DNA of 64,000 bases from Demequina rhizosphaerae (lineage in GTDB: Bacteria; Actinomycetota; Actinomycetes; Actinomycetales; Demequinaceae), in NCBI RefSeq assembly GCF_000971255.1, contig NZ_BBMC01000002.1, positions 372,001 to 436,000 on the forward strand, in the 5' to 3' direction. Of the stretch, positions 1-6,997 are shown one piece after another. The stretch's first letter is position 1, and every line of letters begins with the position of its first letter. The translations under genes were made by a program, and so were the position numbers. Under the pieces are notes generated by a model. It was not told where the DNA came from, did no database searches, and saw nothing but the letters and a program-made list of their open reading frames with translations.

Positions 1-100
1 CGGCGGCGAGGGCGCCTCGATCACCCGCACGCCGGACTGGATCGGCCTCGTGGCCGTCGTGGCGGGCACCGCCCTCGCGATCTGGGGCCTGCTCTTCTAG
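1..100 (+). CDS. C-terminal end of a membrane protein (partial)
   Basis: Only the last 32 codons are inside the window. They read in frame to a TAG stop at 98-100 and end in one hydrophobic segment (WIGLVAVVAGTALAIWGLLF), so the protein ends with a membrane helix and almost no cytoplasmic or external tail. The family cannot be identified from so short a piece. The next gene is on the other strand and convergent. Confidence 0.5.
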   Translation, partial: GGEGASITRTPDWIGLVAVVAGTALAIWGLLF

Positions 101-115
101 GTCCCCGGCCGGCCG

Positions 116-478
116 TCAGCCGCGGTAGGCGGTCGCCTCGATCTCGATCCTCATCGCGGGGTCGATGAGCGCGCACTGCTGCATCGTCGCGGCGGGACGC
201 ACGTCGCCGAACCAGCGCCGCAGGACGGGCCAGCAGGCCTCGAAGTCGGCGGCGTCGGGCAGCAGGTAGCGCACGCGCACCACGTCGGCCATGGCGAACC
301 CGCCCTCCTCGAGCGCACCCGCGATGGTGGCGAGCGCCGCGTCCGCCTGCTCGGCGACGTCGTCGCTGGCCGTGCTCGTGGTGCCGGACACGAAGGCCCA
401 GTCGCCCTGGACCACCGCGCGCGAGTACGCGACGCGCTCCTCCCAGGGGCCGCCGGAGGAGATCAGCTGTCGGGTCAT
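116..478 (-). CDS. RidA/YjgF/UK114 family protein
   Basis: A 120-residue single-domain protein of the usual RidA length. RidA proteins are homotrimers that bind small carboxylates or hydrolyse reactive enamine/imine intermediates from PLP enzymes. The family hallmark here is the C-terminal strand AMRIEIEATAYRG, whose Arg (about residue 110) aligns with the carboxylate-binding Arg of true RidA. The middle (RPAATMQQCALIDP) looks more like the divergent Rid subgroups than archetypal deaminase RidA, so imine deaminase activity is not assured. It is a stand-alone gene, convergent with the partial membrane protein. Family assignment is firm; substrate unknown. Confidence 0.85.
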   Translation of the reverse strand: MTRQLISSGGPWEERVAYSRAVVQGDWAFVSGTTSTASDDVAEQADAALATIAGALEEGGFAMADVVRVRYLLPDAADFEACWPVLRRWFGDVRPAATMQQCALIDPAMRIEIEATAYRG

Positions 479-520
479 CCCGCGATGCTACGCGCACCAG
501 GCGTAACGTCGTGACCGGGG

Positions 521-964
521 GTGGGAGCCTTGGAACGCTGGAGCATGCGCACGCGGGTCGCCTGGTGGGTCGCCGTGGCCTGGGGGGCCCTGCTGCCCGT
601 GCTCGCGCTCGTCCTGCCGGTCGGCACCGAGGCGACCCTGGGGGCCGACGGCGTCGAGACGATGCGCCGCGTCACGCTCGCGCAGATCGAGGGCGCCTCG
701 GGCGTGCTCACGGTCGCCGTGCCGCTCGCGCTCGCCGTGCTCGTCGGCGCGGCGATGTCGTCCGAGGGGCGGTGGGGCCTGCCGACCGCGTGGACGCTCT
801 TCGGGCTGCTCGCGGCGGCGAACCTCCTCGCGATGATGTCGGTCGGCGTCCTCGTGGTGCCGCTCACCGCCGCGCTGCTGGTCGCGCTCGTCGGCCGGAC
901 GAACGACGGACCCCGCGCCCGCGCATCGTCCGGCGGGGACGTCAGCCCGCGACCCTTGCCCTGA
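521..964 (+). CDS. Small four-helix membrane protein, unknown function
   Basis: 147 residues from a GTG start, or 139 from the ATG at 545, which is the more natural start because MRTRVAWWVAV places positive charge just before the first helix. Four hydrophobic segments are visible at about residues 12-32, 62-82, 88-105 and 106-126, followed by a short polar tail. I do not recognise the family. Its 3' end overlaps the convergent methyltransferase gene by 23 bases. The tail contains one copy of the dispersed GGACGATGCG word (reverse orientation, 922-931). Confidence 0.6.
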   Translation: MGALERWSMRTRVAWWVAVAWGALLPVLALVLPVGTEATLGADGVETMRRVTLAQIEGASGVLTVAVPLALAVLVGAAMSSEGRWGLPTAWTLFGLLAAANLLAMMSVGVLVVPLTAALLVALVGRTNDGPRARASSGGDVSPRPLP

Positions 965-1673
965 AGGCGTGGGTGACGTACGGCATGGCGGCCTCGCCGC
1001 CGTCGGCGAGGCCCGCGGTGCGCGCGATGAGCGCGTCGAGCGCGGTGTCGATGTCCCGCTTCAGCGCGTCGGGGCCGGTGATGTAGTTGCTGCGCGAGCG
1101 CACGAGCGCGTGCAGCGACGATGCGGTGAAGGGGCGGGTCCACGCGCTCTCGTAGGTCTCGAGCGGGCCGAACGGTGCCGCCACGCGCGGACCGCCGTCC
1201 ACGAGGAGCAGCTCCGCGGTCGAGTGCCCGATCACCCTGCCGAGCGTGGCGACCCACGGGTCGCGCTCGTCGCGGATGTTCCACACCAGCCCGAGCACGC
1301 CGCCGGGGGTGAGCACGCGGGCGATCTCGGCGCTGGCCGCCTCGACGTCGACCCAGTGCCACGCCTGGCCGAGCACCACCGCGCCCACGCTCGCGTCGGG
1401 CAGCGGGATCTCCTCGGCCCGGCCGCGCAGCACCCGTGCGCGCGGGACGTGCGCCTCGAGGGTCGCGAGCATGACGGGGTCGGGGTCCACCGCGACGACG
1501 TCGCGACCGGCGTGGAGCACCGCCGCGGTCAGCTTGCCGGTGCCCGCGCCGAGGTCCAGGACGCGCCCCTCGACGCCCTCGAGCATCCAGGTCACCGCAT
1601 CGTCCGGGTAGCCCGGACGACCGCGCGCGTAGTCGGCGGCGGCACGCCCGAAACTGGTCGACCGGTCGGTCAC
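942..1673 (-). CDS. Class I SAM-dependent methyltransferase
   Basis: A 243-residue cytosolic methyltransferase of the ubiE/BioC-like (Methyltransf_11) type. SAM-binding motif I is VLDLGAGTGKLT near residues 39-50; the acidic end of strand 2 is VAVDPDPVM; motif III is around the PDASVGAVVLGQAWHWVD segment, and ARVLTPGGVLGLVW is the post-III region. The AxDYARGRPGYPDDAV N-terminus is typical of a widespread actinobacterial group whose substrate is unknown. It ends inside the convergent membrane gene (23-base overlap) and lies about 20 bases from the acetyltransferase gene upstream on the same strand, so the two may be co-transcribed. Fold certain, substrate not. Confidence 0.88.
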   Translation of the reverse strand: MTDRSTSFGRAAADYARGRPGYPDDAVTWMLEGVEGRVLDLGAGTGKLTAAVLHAGRDVVAVDPDPVMLATLEAHVPRARVLRGRAEEIPLPDASVGAVVLGQAWHWVDVEAASAEIARVLTPGGVLGLVWNIRDERDPWVATLGRVIGHSTAELLLVDGGPRVAAPFGPLETYESAWTRPFTASSLHALVRSRSNYITGPDALKRDIDTALDALIARTAGLADGGEAAMPYVTHAFRARVAG

Positions 1674-1695
1674 GGGACCACGCTACCGGCGGGCC

Positions 1696-2184
1696 TCACG
1701 TCCGCACCATGCGGATGGCGGGGATCGGGTGGCCGCTCACGGTGTGGGTGTCCTCCGCGCCGTCGGGGACGAAGCCATGCTTGGCGTAGAAGGCGATCGC
1801 CCGCGCGTTGTTGCGCCACACCCAGAGGTAGGCCGGTCCGTGACCCACCGCCTCCGCGAGGAGCCGCGCCGCCTCGCCCGTCCCGTGGTGGCGCGCGAGC
1901 ACGTACAGCCCCTCGAGCTCGCGCGGGGCGGGCCCTCCCTCGTCCGGGCGGTCGCCGGCGCTGGCGAAGCCGACGACCTCTCCCCCGGCGACGGCGACGT
2001 GGATGGTCGAGCGCCCCTCGTCGAGGATCGCCTGCCAGCGGGCGGTGCGCGCGTCGAGGTCGAGGCCCGCGAGCACGTCCGCGGGCAGCACGGGGCCGTA
2101 GGTCTCGCGCCAGGACTGCAGGTGCACGTGGGCGATCGCCGGCGCATCGTCCACGGTCGCGCGGCGGACGAGCGTGGCGGTCAT
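1696..2184 (-). CDS. GNAT family N-acetyltransferase
   Basis: 162 residues from the ATG at 2184. The fold is recognisable from TLVRRATVDDAPAIAHVH at the N-terminus, the central strand VVGFASAG, the acetyl-CoA loop region LEGLYVLARHHGTGEAARLL (variant of the Q/RxxGxG/A signature: RHHGTGEA) and the C-terminal NNARAIAFYAKHGF motif. GNAT proteins transfer acetyl groups from acetyl-CoA to amines; the acceptor cannot be inferred. A DDA codon run is a copy of the dispersed GGACGATGCG word at 2143-2152. It sits between the PhnA-like gene and the methyltransferase, all on the minus strand with short gaps. Confidence 0.87.
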   Translation of the reverse strand: MTATLVRRATVDDAPAIAHVHLQSWRETYGPVLPADVLAGLDLDARTARWQAILDEGRSTIHVAVAGGEVVGFASAGDRPDEGGPAPRELEGLYVLARHHGTGEAARLLAEAVGHGPAYLWVWRNNARAIAFYAKHGFVPDGAEDTHTVSGHPIPAIRMVRT

Positions 2185-2276
2185 GGGCGCCACCCTAGCG
2201 AGGGCGCCCGGCTCGCGCGCGAGTCCTCGTCGGCTCCATGGCGGAAACGAGCCCGCGCGTGGCGCGAGGCGTCGGC

Positions 2277-2639
2277 TCAGGCCTTCTTCACCACGGAGGA
2301 CTTGAGCTGCATGGCGCCGAACCCCGGCACCGTGCAGTCGATGTCGTGGTCGCCCACCCCGTCGACAAGCCGGATGCCGCGAACCTTCGTGCCCACCTTG
2401 ATCGGCTGCGAGGACCCCTTGACCTTGAGGTCCTTGATCACGGTCACGGTGTCGCCATCCGCGAGGACGTTGCCCACCGCGTCCTTGACCACGCGCGGCG
2501 CGTAGGCGCCGGCGCCCGCCGCATCGTCCACCGCCTCGGCCGACCACTCGTGCCCGCACATCGGGCACACGAGCAGCGCGCCGTCCTCGTACGCGTACTC
2601 GCTGGCGCACTCCGGGCACGGGGGCAGTCCGTCGCTCAT
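2277..2639 (-). CDS. PhnA/YjdM-like zinc-ribbon protein
   Basis: 120 residues starting at the ATG at 2639. Two CxxC pairs ([21 protein letters not shown]) at residues about 8-28 form the N-terminal zinc ribbon, and the C-terminal SH3-like half carries the family signature [21 protein letters not shown], ending LKSSVVKKA. The family was named for its position in the E. coli phosphonate region but is not a phosphonatase; the molecular role is not settled. No phosphonate genes are nearby, which agrees with that view. The DDA codons at 2520-2529 are another copy of the dispersed word. Confidence 0.9.
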   Translation of the reverse strand: MSDGLPPCPECASEYAYEDGALLVCPMCGHEWSAEAVDDAAGAGAYAPRVVKDAVGNVLADGDTVTVIKDLKVKGSSQPIKVGTKVRGIRLVDGVGDHDIDCTVPGFGAMQLKSSVVKKA

Positions 2640-2751
2640 GTGTCGAGCGTAGGCTCCCGTGGCCGCCGCCGCGCGGCCGGCCGCGCGTGCGAGGGCTCCG
2701 CGTCCGTACGATGCTCTGCGTGCCCCTCGCCCCTCGCCACGCGGCCGCCTG

Positions 2752-3675
2752 ATGCCGCGGTCGCCGCTGCCGCAGCGCCACGGCCTCGACGCGGCGTGGG
2801 TGCGCACGCCCGGCACCGGACCCGACGGCGCGGCGGGATGGGGGACGATGCGGGAGTTCCTCCTCGACCGTCTGCCCGCCGCCGCGGAGGTCGACCGGAT
2901 GCTCGGCGCGGGCGAGTTCGTGGACCAGCGGGGACGCCCCTGGACGGGCGACGAGGCCTACCGGCCCCACACCTTCGTGTGGTTCCACCGCCCGCTCGCA
3001 CCGGAGGTCGCGGTGCCCTTCCCGCTCGGAATCCTGGACCGGACCGACAACCTCGTGGTCGTCGACAAGCCTCACTTCCTGGCGACCATGCCGCGAGGCT
3101 CGCACGTCCGGGAGACGGCCCTCGTCAAGCTGCGGCTGGCGCTGGACCTGCCCGAGCTCGCCCCCGCGCATCGGCTGGACCGGCTCACCGCCGGCGTGCT
3201 GGTGTTCACGACGCACCGCGGCTGCCGCGGCGCGTACGCGGGGGTCTTCCAGTCGCGCCGGGTGGTGAAGACGTACGAGGCGCTGGCACCGTTCGACCCC
3301 GCGCTCGCGTTCCCCCGGCACCTGGTCGGCCGCATCGACAAGCCGCGCGGGAGCCTCCAGGCCGCCGTGGTGCCCGGCGAGCCGAACGCGGAGACGCTCG
3401 TCGAGCTGGTCGAGGTGCGCGGGAGCCACGCCCGCTACCGGCTCACCCCTGTCACGGGCAGGACGCACCAGCTGCGCGTGCAGATGGCCGACGCGGGGAT
3501 GCCGCTGGTGGGCGACACCCTCTATCCGGACGTCCTGGACGTCGACCCCGCCGACTTCACCGCTCCCCTGCAGCTCGTCGCGCGACGGTTGCGTTTCACC
3601 GACCCGATCGACGACGTCGAGCGGGACTATGCGAGCGACCGCCCGCTGGCGTGGCCCGCCGATGTCAGACGTTGA
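2752..3675 (+). CDS. RluA-family pseudouridine synthase
   Basis: 307 residues from the ATG at 2752. RluA enzymes isomerise uridine to pseudouridine in rRNA or tRNA. The catalytic loop is [16 protein letters not shown], with the invariant Asp in HRLDRLT; the later [18 protein letters not shown] and [11 protein letters not shown] blocks are also canonical. There is no S4 domain; the N-terminal 90 residues are an actinobacterial-type leader that ends at the [14 protein letters not shown] strand. The target base is not predictable. The stop codon (3673-3675) lies inside the outermost ychF-end repeat, so the last two codons and stop are supplied by repeat DNA: the gene is the left border of the cassette array. 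Confidence 0.9.
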   Translation: MPRSPLPQRHGLDAAWVRTPGTGPDGAAGWGTMREFLLDRLPAAAEVDRMLGAGEFVDQRGRPWTGDEAYRPHTFVWFHRPLAPEVAVPFPLGILDRTDNLVVVDKPHFLATMPRGSHVRETALVKLRLALDLPELAPAHRLDRLTAGVLVFTTHRGCRGAYAGVFQSRRVVKTYEALAPFDPALAFPRHLVGRIDKPRGSLQAAVVPGEPNAETLVELVEVRGSHARYRLTPVTGRTHQLRVQMADAGMPLVGDTLYPDVLDVDPADFTAPLQLVARRLRFTDPIDDVERDYASDRPLAWPADVRR

Positions 3676-3704
3676 ACCTGAACTCGACCGCGTTCCGTAG
3701 CCGA
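3668..3704 (-). repeat. ychF-end repeat R1 (outer border)
   Basis: 37-bp copy which, read on the minus strand, encodes [12 protein letters not shown] followed by TGA. It is the leftmost copy and supplies the stop codon of the RluA-like gene on the plus strand. It differs from R3 by a single base. Confidence 0.9.
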
Positions 3705-3726
3705 TCAACGTGTGCGAGCGCGAGGC

Positions 3727-4041
3727 TCATGCGACCTGGAGCGGCGTGATCGCGGCGATCTGCGCGGCCATCCGGTCCTCGGCAAGCTCGAGGTCGTAGT
3801 GCGCCTGGAGGTTGAGCCAGAACTGCGGATCGATACCGAAGTACCGGCCCAGTCGAAGCGCCGTGTCGGCGGTGATGGCGCGCTTGCCGTGAACGATCTC
3901 GTTGATGCGTCGCGGAGGCACGCCGATCGCCACCGCGAGCTTGTTCTGGGTGATCTCGAAGCCCTTGATGAAATCCTCCATCAGCACCTCGCCAGGGTGG
4001 ATGGGAGCCCACTTCTCAGTGGTAGTCGACGAGTTCGACAT
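3727..4041 (-). CDS. higA: HigA-type antitoxin, XRE helix-turn-helix
   Basis: 104 residues from the ATG at 4041, chosen because AAGGAGG lies 8 bases upstream on the minus strand. The core is the HigA/VapI family: PIHPGEVLMEDFIKGFEI, then the HTH helices TQNKLAVAIGVPPRRINEIV followed by HGKRAITADTALRLGRYFG. HigA proteins bind and neutralise HigB and repress their own operon. The start overlaps the end of higB by 26 bases, the toxin-first order that is normal for HigBA. The probable operators lie upstream of higB. It occupies cassette 1 of the array, immediately inside repeat R1. Confidence 0.92.
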   Translation of the reverse strand: MSNSSTTTEKWAPIHPGEVLMEDFIKGFEITQNKLAVAIGVPPRRINEIVHGKRAITADTALRLGRYFGIDPQFWLNLQAHYDLELAEDRMAAQIAAITPLQVA

Positions 4042-4297
4042 CCTCCGCGCCTCCTTCTCTCCAGGTGAAACAGATCCTCCACCGGTCATTGACGCGGACA
4101 CTGTGCTGGCCCGCGCGATCGCCCTTCAACAACTCGAGACGATTGCCAGGCGGAACCCGCAGCGAGTCGAGGAATCGAGCCGCGTGGATCTGGGCGAGCT
4201 TGCGGATGGCCGCCTTCTGCACGCGCGGATCGATCGACGGCACCTTCTCCCGCTGCAACAGACGCTCGGTGTTCTTGTCACCGAACGATCTGACCAC
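4016..4297 (-). CDS. higB: HigB/RelE-type toxin (mRNA interferase)
   Basis: 93 residues from a GTG start giving (M)VRSFGDKNTERL, the standard opening of plasmid-maintenance HigB proteins. The RelE fold is shown by GNRLELLKGDRAGQHSVRV and the conserved NDRWRICFTWREGGAEDVELVDYH end, which includes the Arg and Tyr/His positions of the family active site. HigB cleaves mRNA in translating ribosomes; this is family knowledge. Translation is coupled to higA downstream (26-base overlap). A TACGAT box lies six bases before the GTG, so the transcript is probably leaderless. The pair is complete, with no sign of inactivation. Confidence 0.92.
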   Translation of the reverse strand: MVRSFGDKNTERLLQREKVPSIDPRVQKAAIRKLAQIHAARFLDSLRVPPGNRLELLKGDRAGQHSVRVNDRWRICFTWREGGAEDVELVDYH

Positions 4298-4303
4298 ACG
4301 AGC

Positions 4304-4340
4304 ATCGTATAACGCTGAGCGTTAATAACGCTAGACGTTA
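4304..4340 (-). promoter_or_regulatory. higBA promoter with two tandem palindromic operators
   Basis: TAACGCT-G-AGCGTTA (4310-4324) is a perfect 7+1+7 palindrome; TAACGCT-A-GACGTTA (4326-4340) is a second copy with two mismatches, 16 bases further on. The first touches the -10 box TACGAT (4304-4309, minus strand). The right half of the second is formed by the first bases of repeat R2, so the operator and the cassette end overlap. HigA binding is inferred from family behaviour. Confidence 0.65.
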
Positions 4341-4370
4341 AACCTGAACTCCACCGCGTTCCGTAGCCGA
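4334..4370 (-). repeat. ychF-end repeat R2
   Basis: 37-bp copy encoding [12 protein letters not shown] and TAG on the minus strand. It differs from R1 at two positions, one of them a synonymous change in the Phe codon (TTT for TTC). It separates the higBA cassette from the kinase cassette. Confidence 0.9.
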
Positions 4371-4497
4371 AGACCGTTGAGCAGGCGCGGCCCGCGACCC
4401 GACACGACCCTCGCGGGCGCTCGCCTGCTACATGGGTGGACGTTGGCAGAGTAACGGCTTGACACCGCGCCGACTGACTTTGCGCGAGTATGAGCCC

Positions 4498-4965
4498 ATG
4501 GTTGAGGTGGTGTTGATGTGCGGCCCTGCGGGTTCGGGAAAGTCGGTGCATGCGCGCCGGCTGGCGGCACGGGGACACGTTCTTCTCTCCGTTGACGCTA
4601 TGGCGTGGCAACTCGGACACCGCGAGCATCCGCTTGCGAAAGAAGCGCGCGCGGAAGTTCACACGAACCTACGGCAGCACCTGGCCTCCCACGTCAGGAG
4701 AGGCGAGTCGGTCGTGGTGGATTCTTCGTTCTGGTCACGAGCCTCGCGAGATGAGTACCGACTGTTCTTGGCGGCCTTCGGCATCGAACCCGTCGTTCAC
4801 TACGTCGAGACGCCGCGCGAAGTGATGCTCGGTCGCCTGACGCGCCGAGGCAACAATGGGCCTGACGACATCTCGGTGTCCGAGCGCGTGGCCCGCGCCT
4901 TCATCGACCATTTCGAGATCCCTTCGGAAGACGAGGGCCCACTGGTACGCATCGCCGGGGAGTAG
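4498..4965 (+). CDS. Small AAA-type P-loop kinase
   Basis: 155 residues from the ATG at 4498, chosen because the first strand MVEVVLMCGPAGSGKS runs straight into the Walker A motif (GPAGSGKS, residues 9-16). Later features are an acidic position after strand 2 (LLSVDAM), strand ESVVVDSSFWSRASRDEYR with the Walker-B-like Asp, and the lid-like ETPREVMLGRLTRRGN Arg-rich segment. This is the layout of the AAA_33/polynucleotide-kinase-like group, which phosphorylates nucleic acid ends or small molecules; zeta toxins are more distant relatives. The substrate is unknown. A TTGACA hexamer at 4459-4464 may be part of its promoter; no clear ribosome site precedes the ATG. It is the only gene of cassette 2. 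Confidence 0.75.
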   Translation: MVEVVLMCGPAGSGKSVHARRLAARGHVLLSVDAMAWQLGHREHPLAKEARAEVHTNLRQHLASHVRRGESVVVDSSFWSRASRDEYRLFLAAFGIEPVVHYVETPREVMLGRLTRRGNNGPDDISVSERVARAFIDHFEIPSEDEGPLVRIAGE

Positions 4966-5073
4966 GCCCTCGGCACGGCCAACGGCGGCGCACTGACCCC
5001 GCCTTACGCGAAGACGAGGATCAGCGAAGAGTCACCGGACCCTCGCCGAACTTCTCAGCCCCGACGCGAGCTA

Positions 5074-5110
5074 GACATTGAACCTGAACTCGACCGCGTT
5101 CCGTAGCCGA
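5074..5110 (-). repeat. ychF-end repeat R3
   Basis: 37-bp copy, [12 protein letters not shown] plus TAG on the minus strand. It separates the kinase cassette from the HTH-MNT/HEPN cassette. Bases 4966-5073 before it hold no gene that I can see. Confidence 0.9.
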
Positions 5111-5111
5111 A

Positions 5112-5567
5112 TCACCTCTGCGCCTCGACCACGAGCGCACAGGCCTCGACGATCCGCCCGCCCGCCGCAATCGCTTCCCGAACATCGTCGCGGGTCGCCT
5201 CCGGGCGGGCATCCTCCGGATACTCGGTGCTGTTGCGGATCTGGCGCATCCAGTCGAACTCGGCGATCGCGTTCGCCGCGGCCGGCATCAGCGCGCCCGC
5301 GGCCAGGCCCGTGTTGCGGTGCGCGCCTCCCACTGGTCGCACGCGCAGCCCGTAGACGGCCAGTACCGCCACCAGCGCCTTGCGGGTCCCGTAATACGCA
5401 GCGGTGAACGCCATGGCCACGTCGTCGGTTCCAGCCAACGTCTCTGCCGTCACGAGGTGGCGTTGAGCCGTAGCGATCACCGCCCGCGCGTGGTCGAGAT
5501 TCACTGCGACTCGTTCGAGCCGCCGGGAGGCGAGCATGCGCACGATCTCCTCAGGGAGCTCAGCCAT
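5112..5567 (-). CDS. HEPN-domain protein, partner of a nucleotidyltransferase
   Basis: 151 residues from the ATG at 5567. The protein is all-helical, with an N-terminal VNLDHARAVIATAQRHL helix, a central TAAYYGTRKALVAVLAVYGLRV helix pair and a C-terminal RQIRNSTEYP motif. The last corresponds to the HEPN RX4-6H active site, with Tyr at the usual His position, as in the SAV_6107-like HEPN group. HEPN proteins are often RNases paired with MNT nucleotidyltransferases in toxin-antitoxin modules. The start codon overlaps the end of the upstream MNT gene by 8 bases, so the two are translationally coupled. Whether the Tyr variant is catalytic or a modification target is unknown. Confidence 0.75.
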   Translation of the reverse strand: MAELPEEIVRMLASRRLERVAVNLDHARAVIATAQRHLVTAETLAGTDDVAMAFTAAYYGTRKALVAVLAVYGLRVRPVGGAHRNTGLAAGALMPAAANAIAEFDWMRQIRNSTEYPEDARPEATRDDVREAIAAGGRIVEACALVVEAQR

Positions 5568-6153
5568 GCGCACCGCCCCTCAGCAGATCGACCATGGGGC
5601 GGCCCTTCACCGTTGCGAGGAAAGGCGTCGGCTCAGCCGCCTCCCACTCCTCGCGCGCGACACGAGAAACGTTGACGTCCACACCGATCCGGGCGGAGGC
5701 CACAGAGGCCACATCGGCGAGAGCCCTCCGTGACGCCGTACCGACAACCAGAACATCGATGTCGCGCGGGAACTCCCCCGCCTCGCCCTCTCGCCGCGCA
5801 GCCCACGAGCCATACACGAACGCGGCCTCGACGCCATCGATGCCAGCGAGGAGTTCGCGCAGCACCGGCACAGGACCATATGTCGCGGCGATCAGGTCTC
5901 GCATGAGCGAGAAGAGCGGGTGCTCTGCATTCGCGCGAACCATCCGGTTGCGCCCGACGGTGCGGTCGCGAAGCACGCCGGCCTCGACGAGGCGGCCGAT
6001 CTCCTTGTGCACCACGCCCGGCCCAGCGCCCGTCAGACGACCGAGCTCGGCGAGCGAGAACTCCTCGTCGGCACGACCGAGCGTCTCCGCGAGCAACGCA
6101 CCGGAGACGTCCGACCTCACGAAAGGCGTGAGTACCGACGGAAGTGTCTTCAC
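5560..6153 (-). CDS. HTH-nucleotidyltransferase fusion (MNT-type antitoxin)
   Basis: 197 residues from a GTG start at 6153. Residues about 15-75 are a winged helix (FSLAELGRLTGAGPGVVHKE, then EAGVLRDRTVGRNRMVRAN); residues about 105-150 are the minimal nucleotidyltransferase fold with GSWAARR and the metal-binding DIDVLVVG pair. The architecture joins a transcriptional regulator to an MNT enzyme, so one protein may both repress the module and modify or neutralise the HEPN partner encoded immediately downstream. A perfect palindrome lies 15 bases upstream. A TATCGT box 8 bases before the GTG and the absence of a ribosome site suggest a leaderless mRNA. Autoregulation is inference. Confidence 0.8.
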   Translation of the reverse strand: MKTLPSVLTPFVRSDVSGALLAETLGRADEEFSLAELGRLTGAGPGVVHKEIGRLVEAGVLRDRTVGRNRMVRANAEHPLFSLMRDLIAATYGPVPVLRELLAGIDGVEAAFVYGSWAARREGEAGEFPRDIDVLVVGTASRRALADVASVASARIGVDVNVSRVAREEWEAAEPTPFLATVKGRPMVDLLRGGAHG

Positions 6154-6161
6154 AAAACGTG

Positions 6162-6186
6162 ACGATATCTTCTCGTTAAGAGAAGA
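6162..6186 (-). promoter_or_regulatory. Operator palindrome and -10 box of the HTH-MNT gene
   Basis: TCTTCTC-GTTAA-GAGAAGA at 6168-6186 is a perfect 7-bp inverted repeat with a 5-base spacer. It directly abuts the minus-strand -10 candidate TATCGT (6162-6167), ahead of the GTG at 6153. A winged-helix protein encoded immediately downstream is the obvious ligand. Confidence 0.65.
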
Positions 6187-6203
6187 GTCAAGGGCGGGTG
6201 TCA

Positions 6204-6240
6204 GACGTTGAAGCGGAACTCCACCGCGTTCCGTAGCCGA
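6204..6240 (-). repeat. ychF-end repeat R4 (synonymous variant)
   Basis: 37-bp copy encoding [12 protein letters not shown] plus TGA on the minus strand. Unlike the other copies it uses GTG GAG TTC CGC TTC AAC: the DNA differs but the seven residues are unchanged. It separates the two HEPN/MNT cassettes. Confidence 0.9.
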
Positions 6241-6258
6241 ACAACCTCACCGCAGACT

Positions 6259-6612
6259 TCAGACCTCTGACGCCGGGCCACCCTCGACTTGCTGGCGCAG
6301 CGCCTCGGCCAGCGGTGGGAGATGGTTCTCCACCACATCCCGGATGACATCAAGGTCGACCCCGAAGTACTGGTGGACGAGGATGTTCCGGAAGCCGCGG
6401 ATCTGGGGCCAGGCGATCTCGGGGTGCGCATCGATCACCTCAGGCGTCAGGTGGTTCGCCGCCTCGCCGATGATCTGGAGGTTCCGCTCGATCGCATCCT
6501 CGGCCATGTCGACGAAGTCGACAGCTCCCGCATCGAGGAGGGCGACGTAGCGACGGCACCGCTCGATCGCCTCGAGGATGTCCGCGATCCGTCGCTCGAC
6601 GCTTTGCGTCAC
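6259..6612 (-). CDS. hepT: HepT-like toxin (DUF86, HEPN family)
   Basis: 117 residues from a GTG start that overlaps the mntA stop (GTGA). The protein has the DUF86/HepT helical bundle with the active-site motif RNILVHQYFGVD, matching the RX4HXY signature; in characterised pairs the His/Arg cut RNA and the Tyr is AMPylated by the partner MntA. IIGEAANHLTPEV before it is also typical of the family. Coupling with mntA upstream marks a type VII-like toxin-antitoxin module. It belongs to cassette 4; the coding sequence ends 18 bases from repeat R4, which leaves little room for a separate terminator. Confidence 0.92.
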   Translation of the reverse strand: MTQSVERRIADILEAIERCRRYVALLDAGAVDFVDMAEDAIERNLQIIGEAANHLTPEVIDAHPEIAWPQIRGFRNILVHQYFGVDLDVIRDVVENHLPPLAEALRQQVEGGPASEV

Positions 6613-6938
6613 AGGGCGACCGAGTCCTCGACGGCCGTCTCCGAGACGGGCCTCTTGAGCAGCTGCTCCGGGAACACATCGATGTCGTCACGGCCGAACA
6701 GCGCCCGCACCTCCTCGAGGAGACCGGAGGCGCGCATGAAGACGTTGCCGTCCGCGGGGTCCATGTCCACGAGGATGTCGATGTCACTGCCCGCGTACGC
6801 CGTTCCACGCGCGACGGAGCCGAACAGTCGCGGACGGGTCGCTCCGTAGCGCGCCAGCAGCGCGTCGAACTCCTCGCGACGCGCGTCGATGAGCCCGCGC
6901 AGCGCGAGCGTCTCGGGCGTCACGTCGACCTCGGACAT
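6609..6938 (-). CDS. mntA: MntA-like antitoxin nucleotidyltransferase
   Basis: 109 residues from the ATG at 6938. The minimal nucleotidyltransferase motif is RLFGSVARGTAYAGSDIDIL: GSVARG and the two metal-binding Asp of SDID. A short helical N-terminus precedes it. Known MntA proteins transfer AMP to the active-site Tyr of HepT and so detoxify it. It overlaps hepT by four bases. A TATCCT -10 candidate (6945-6950, minus strand) is six bases from the ATG, implying a leaderless transcript like that of the neighbouring cassette. The module is intact. Confidence 0.92.
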   Translation of the reverse strand: MSEVDVTPETLALRGLIDARREEFDALLARYGATRPRLFGSVARGTAYAGSDIDILVDMDPADGNVFMRASGLLEEVRALFGRDDIDVFPEQLLKRPVSETAVEDSVAL

Positions 6939-6997
6939 ATGCCCAGGATAACGAGGCCCACCCAGACGGGCGAGGACGCTACTCCTGGCCGCCCGAG

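Noticed and set aside
1696..3708. One long minus-strand gene covering the acetyltransferase to the array border
   Set aside because: The open frame is a product of high GC; only the acetyltransferase portion (1696-2184) looks like protein, and the PhnA-like and RluA-like genes occupy the rest in other frames.
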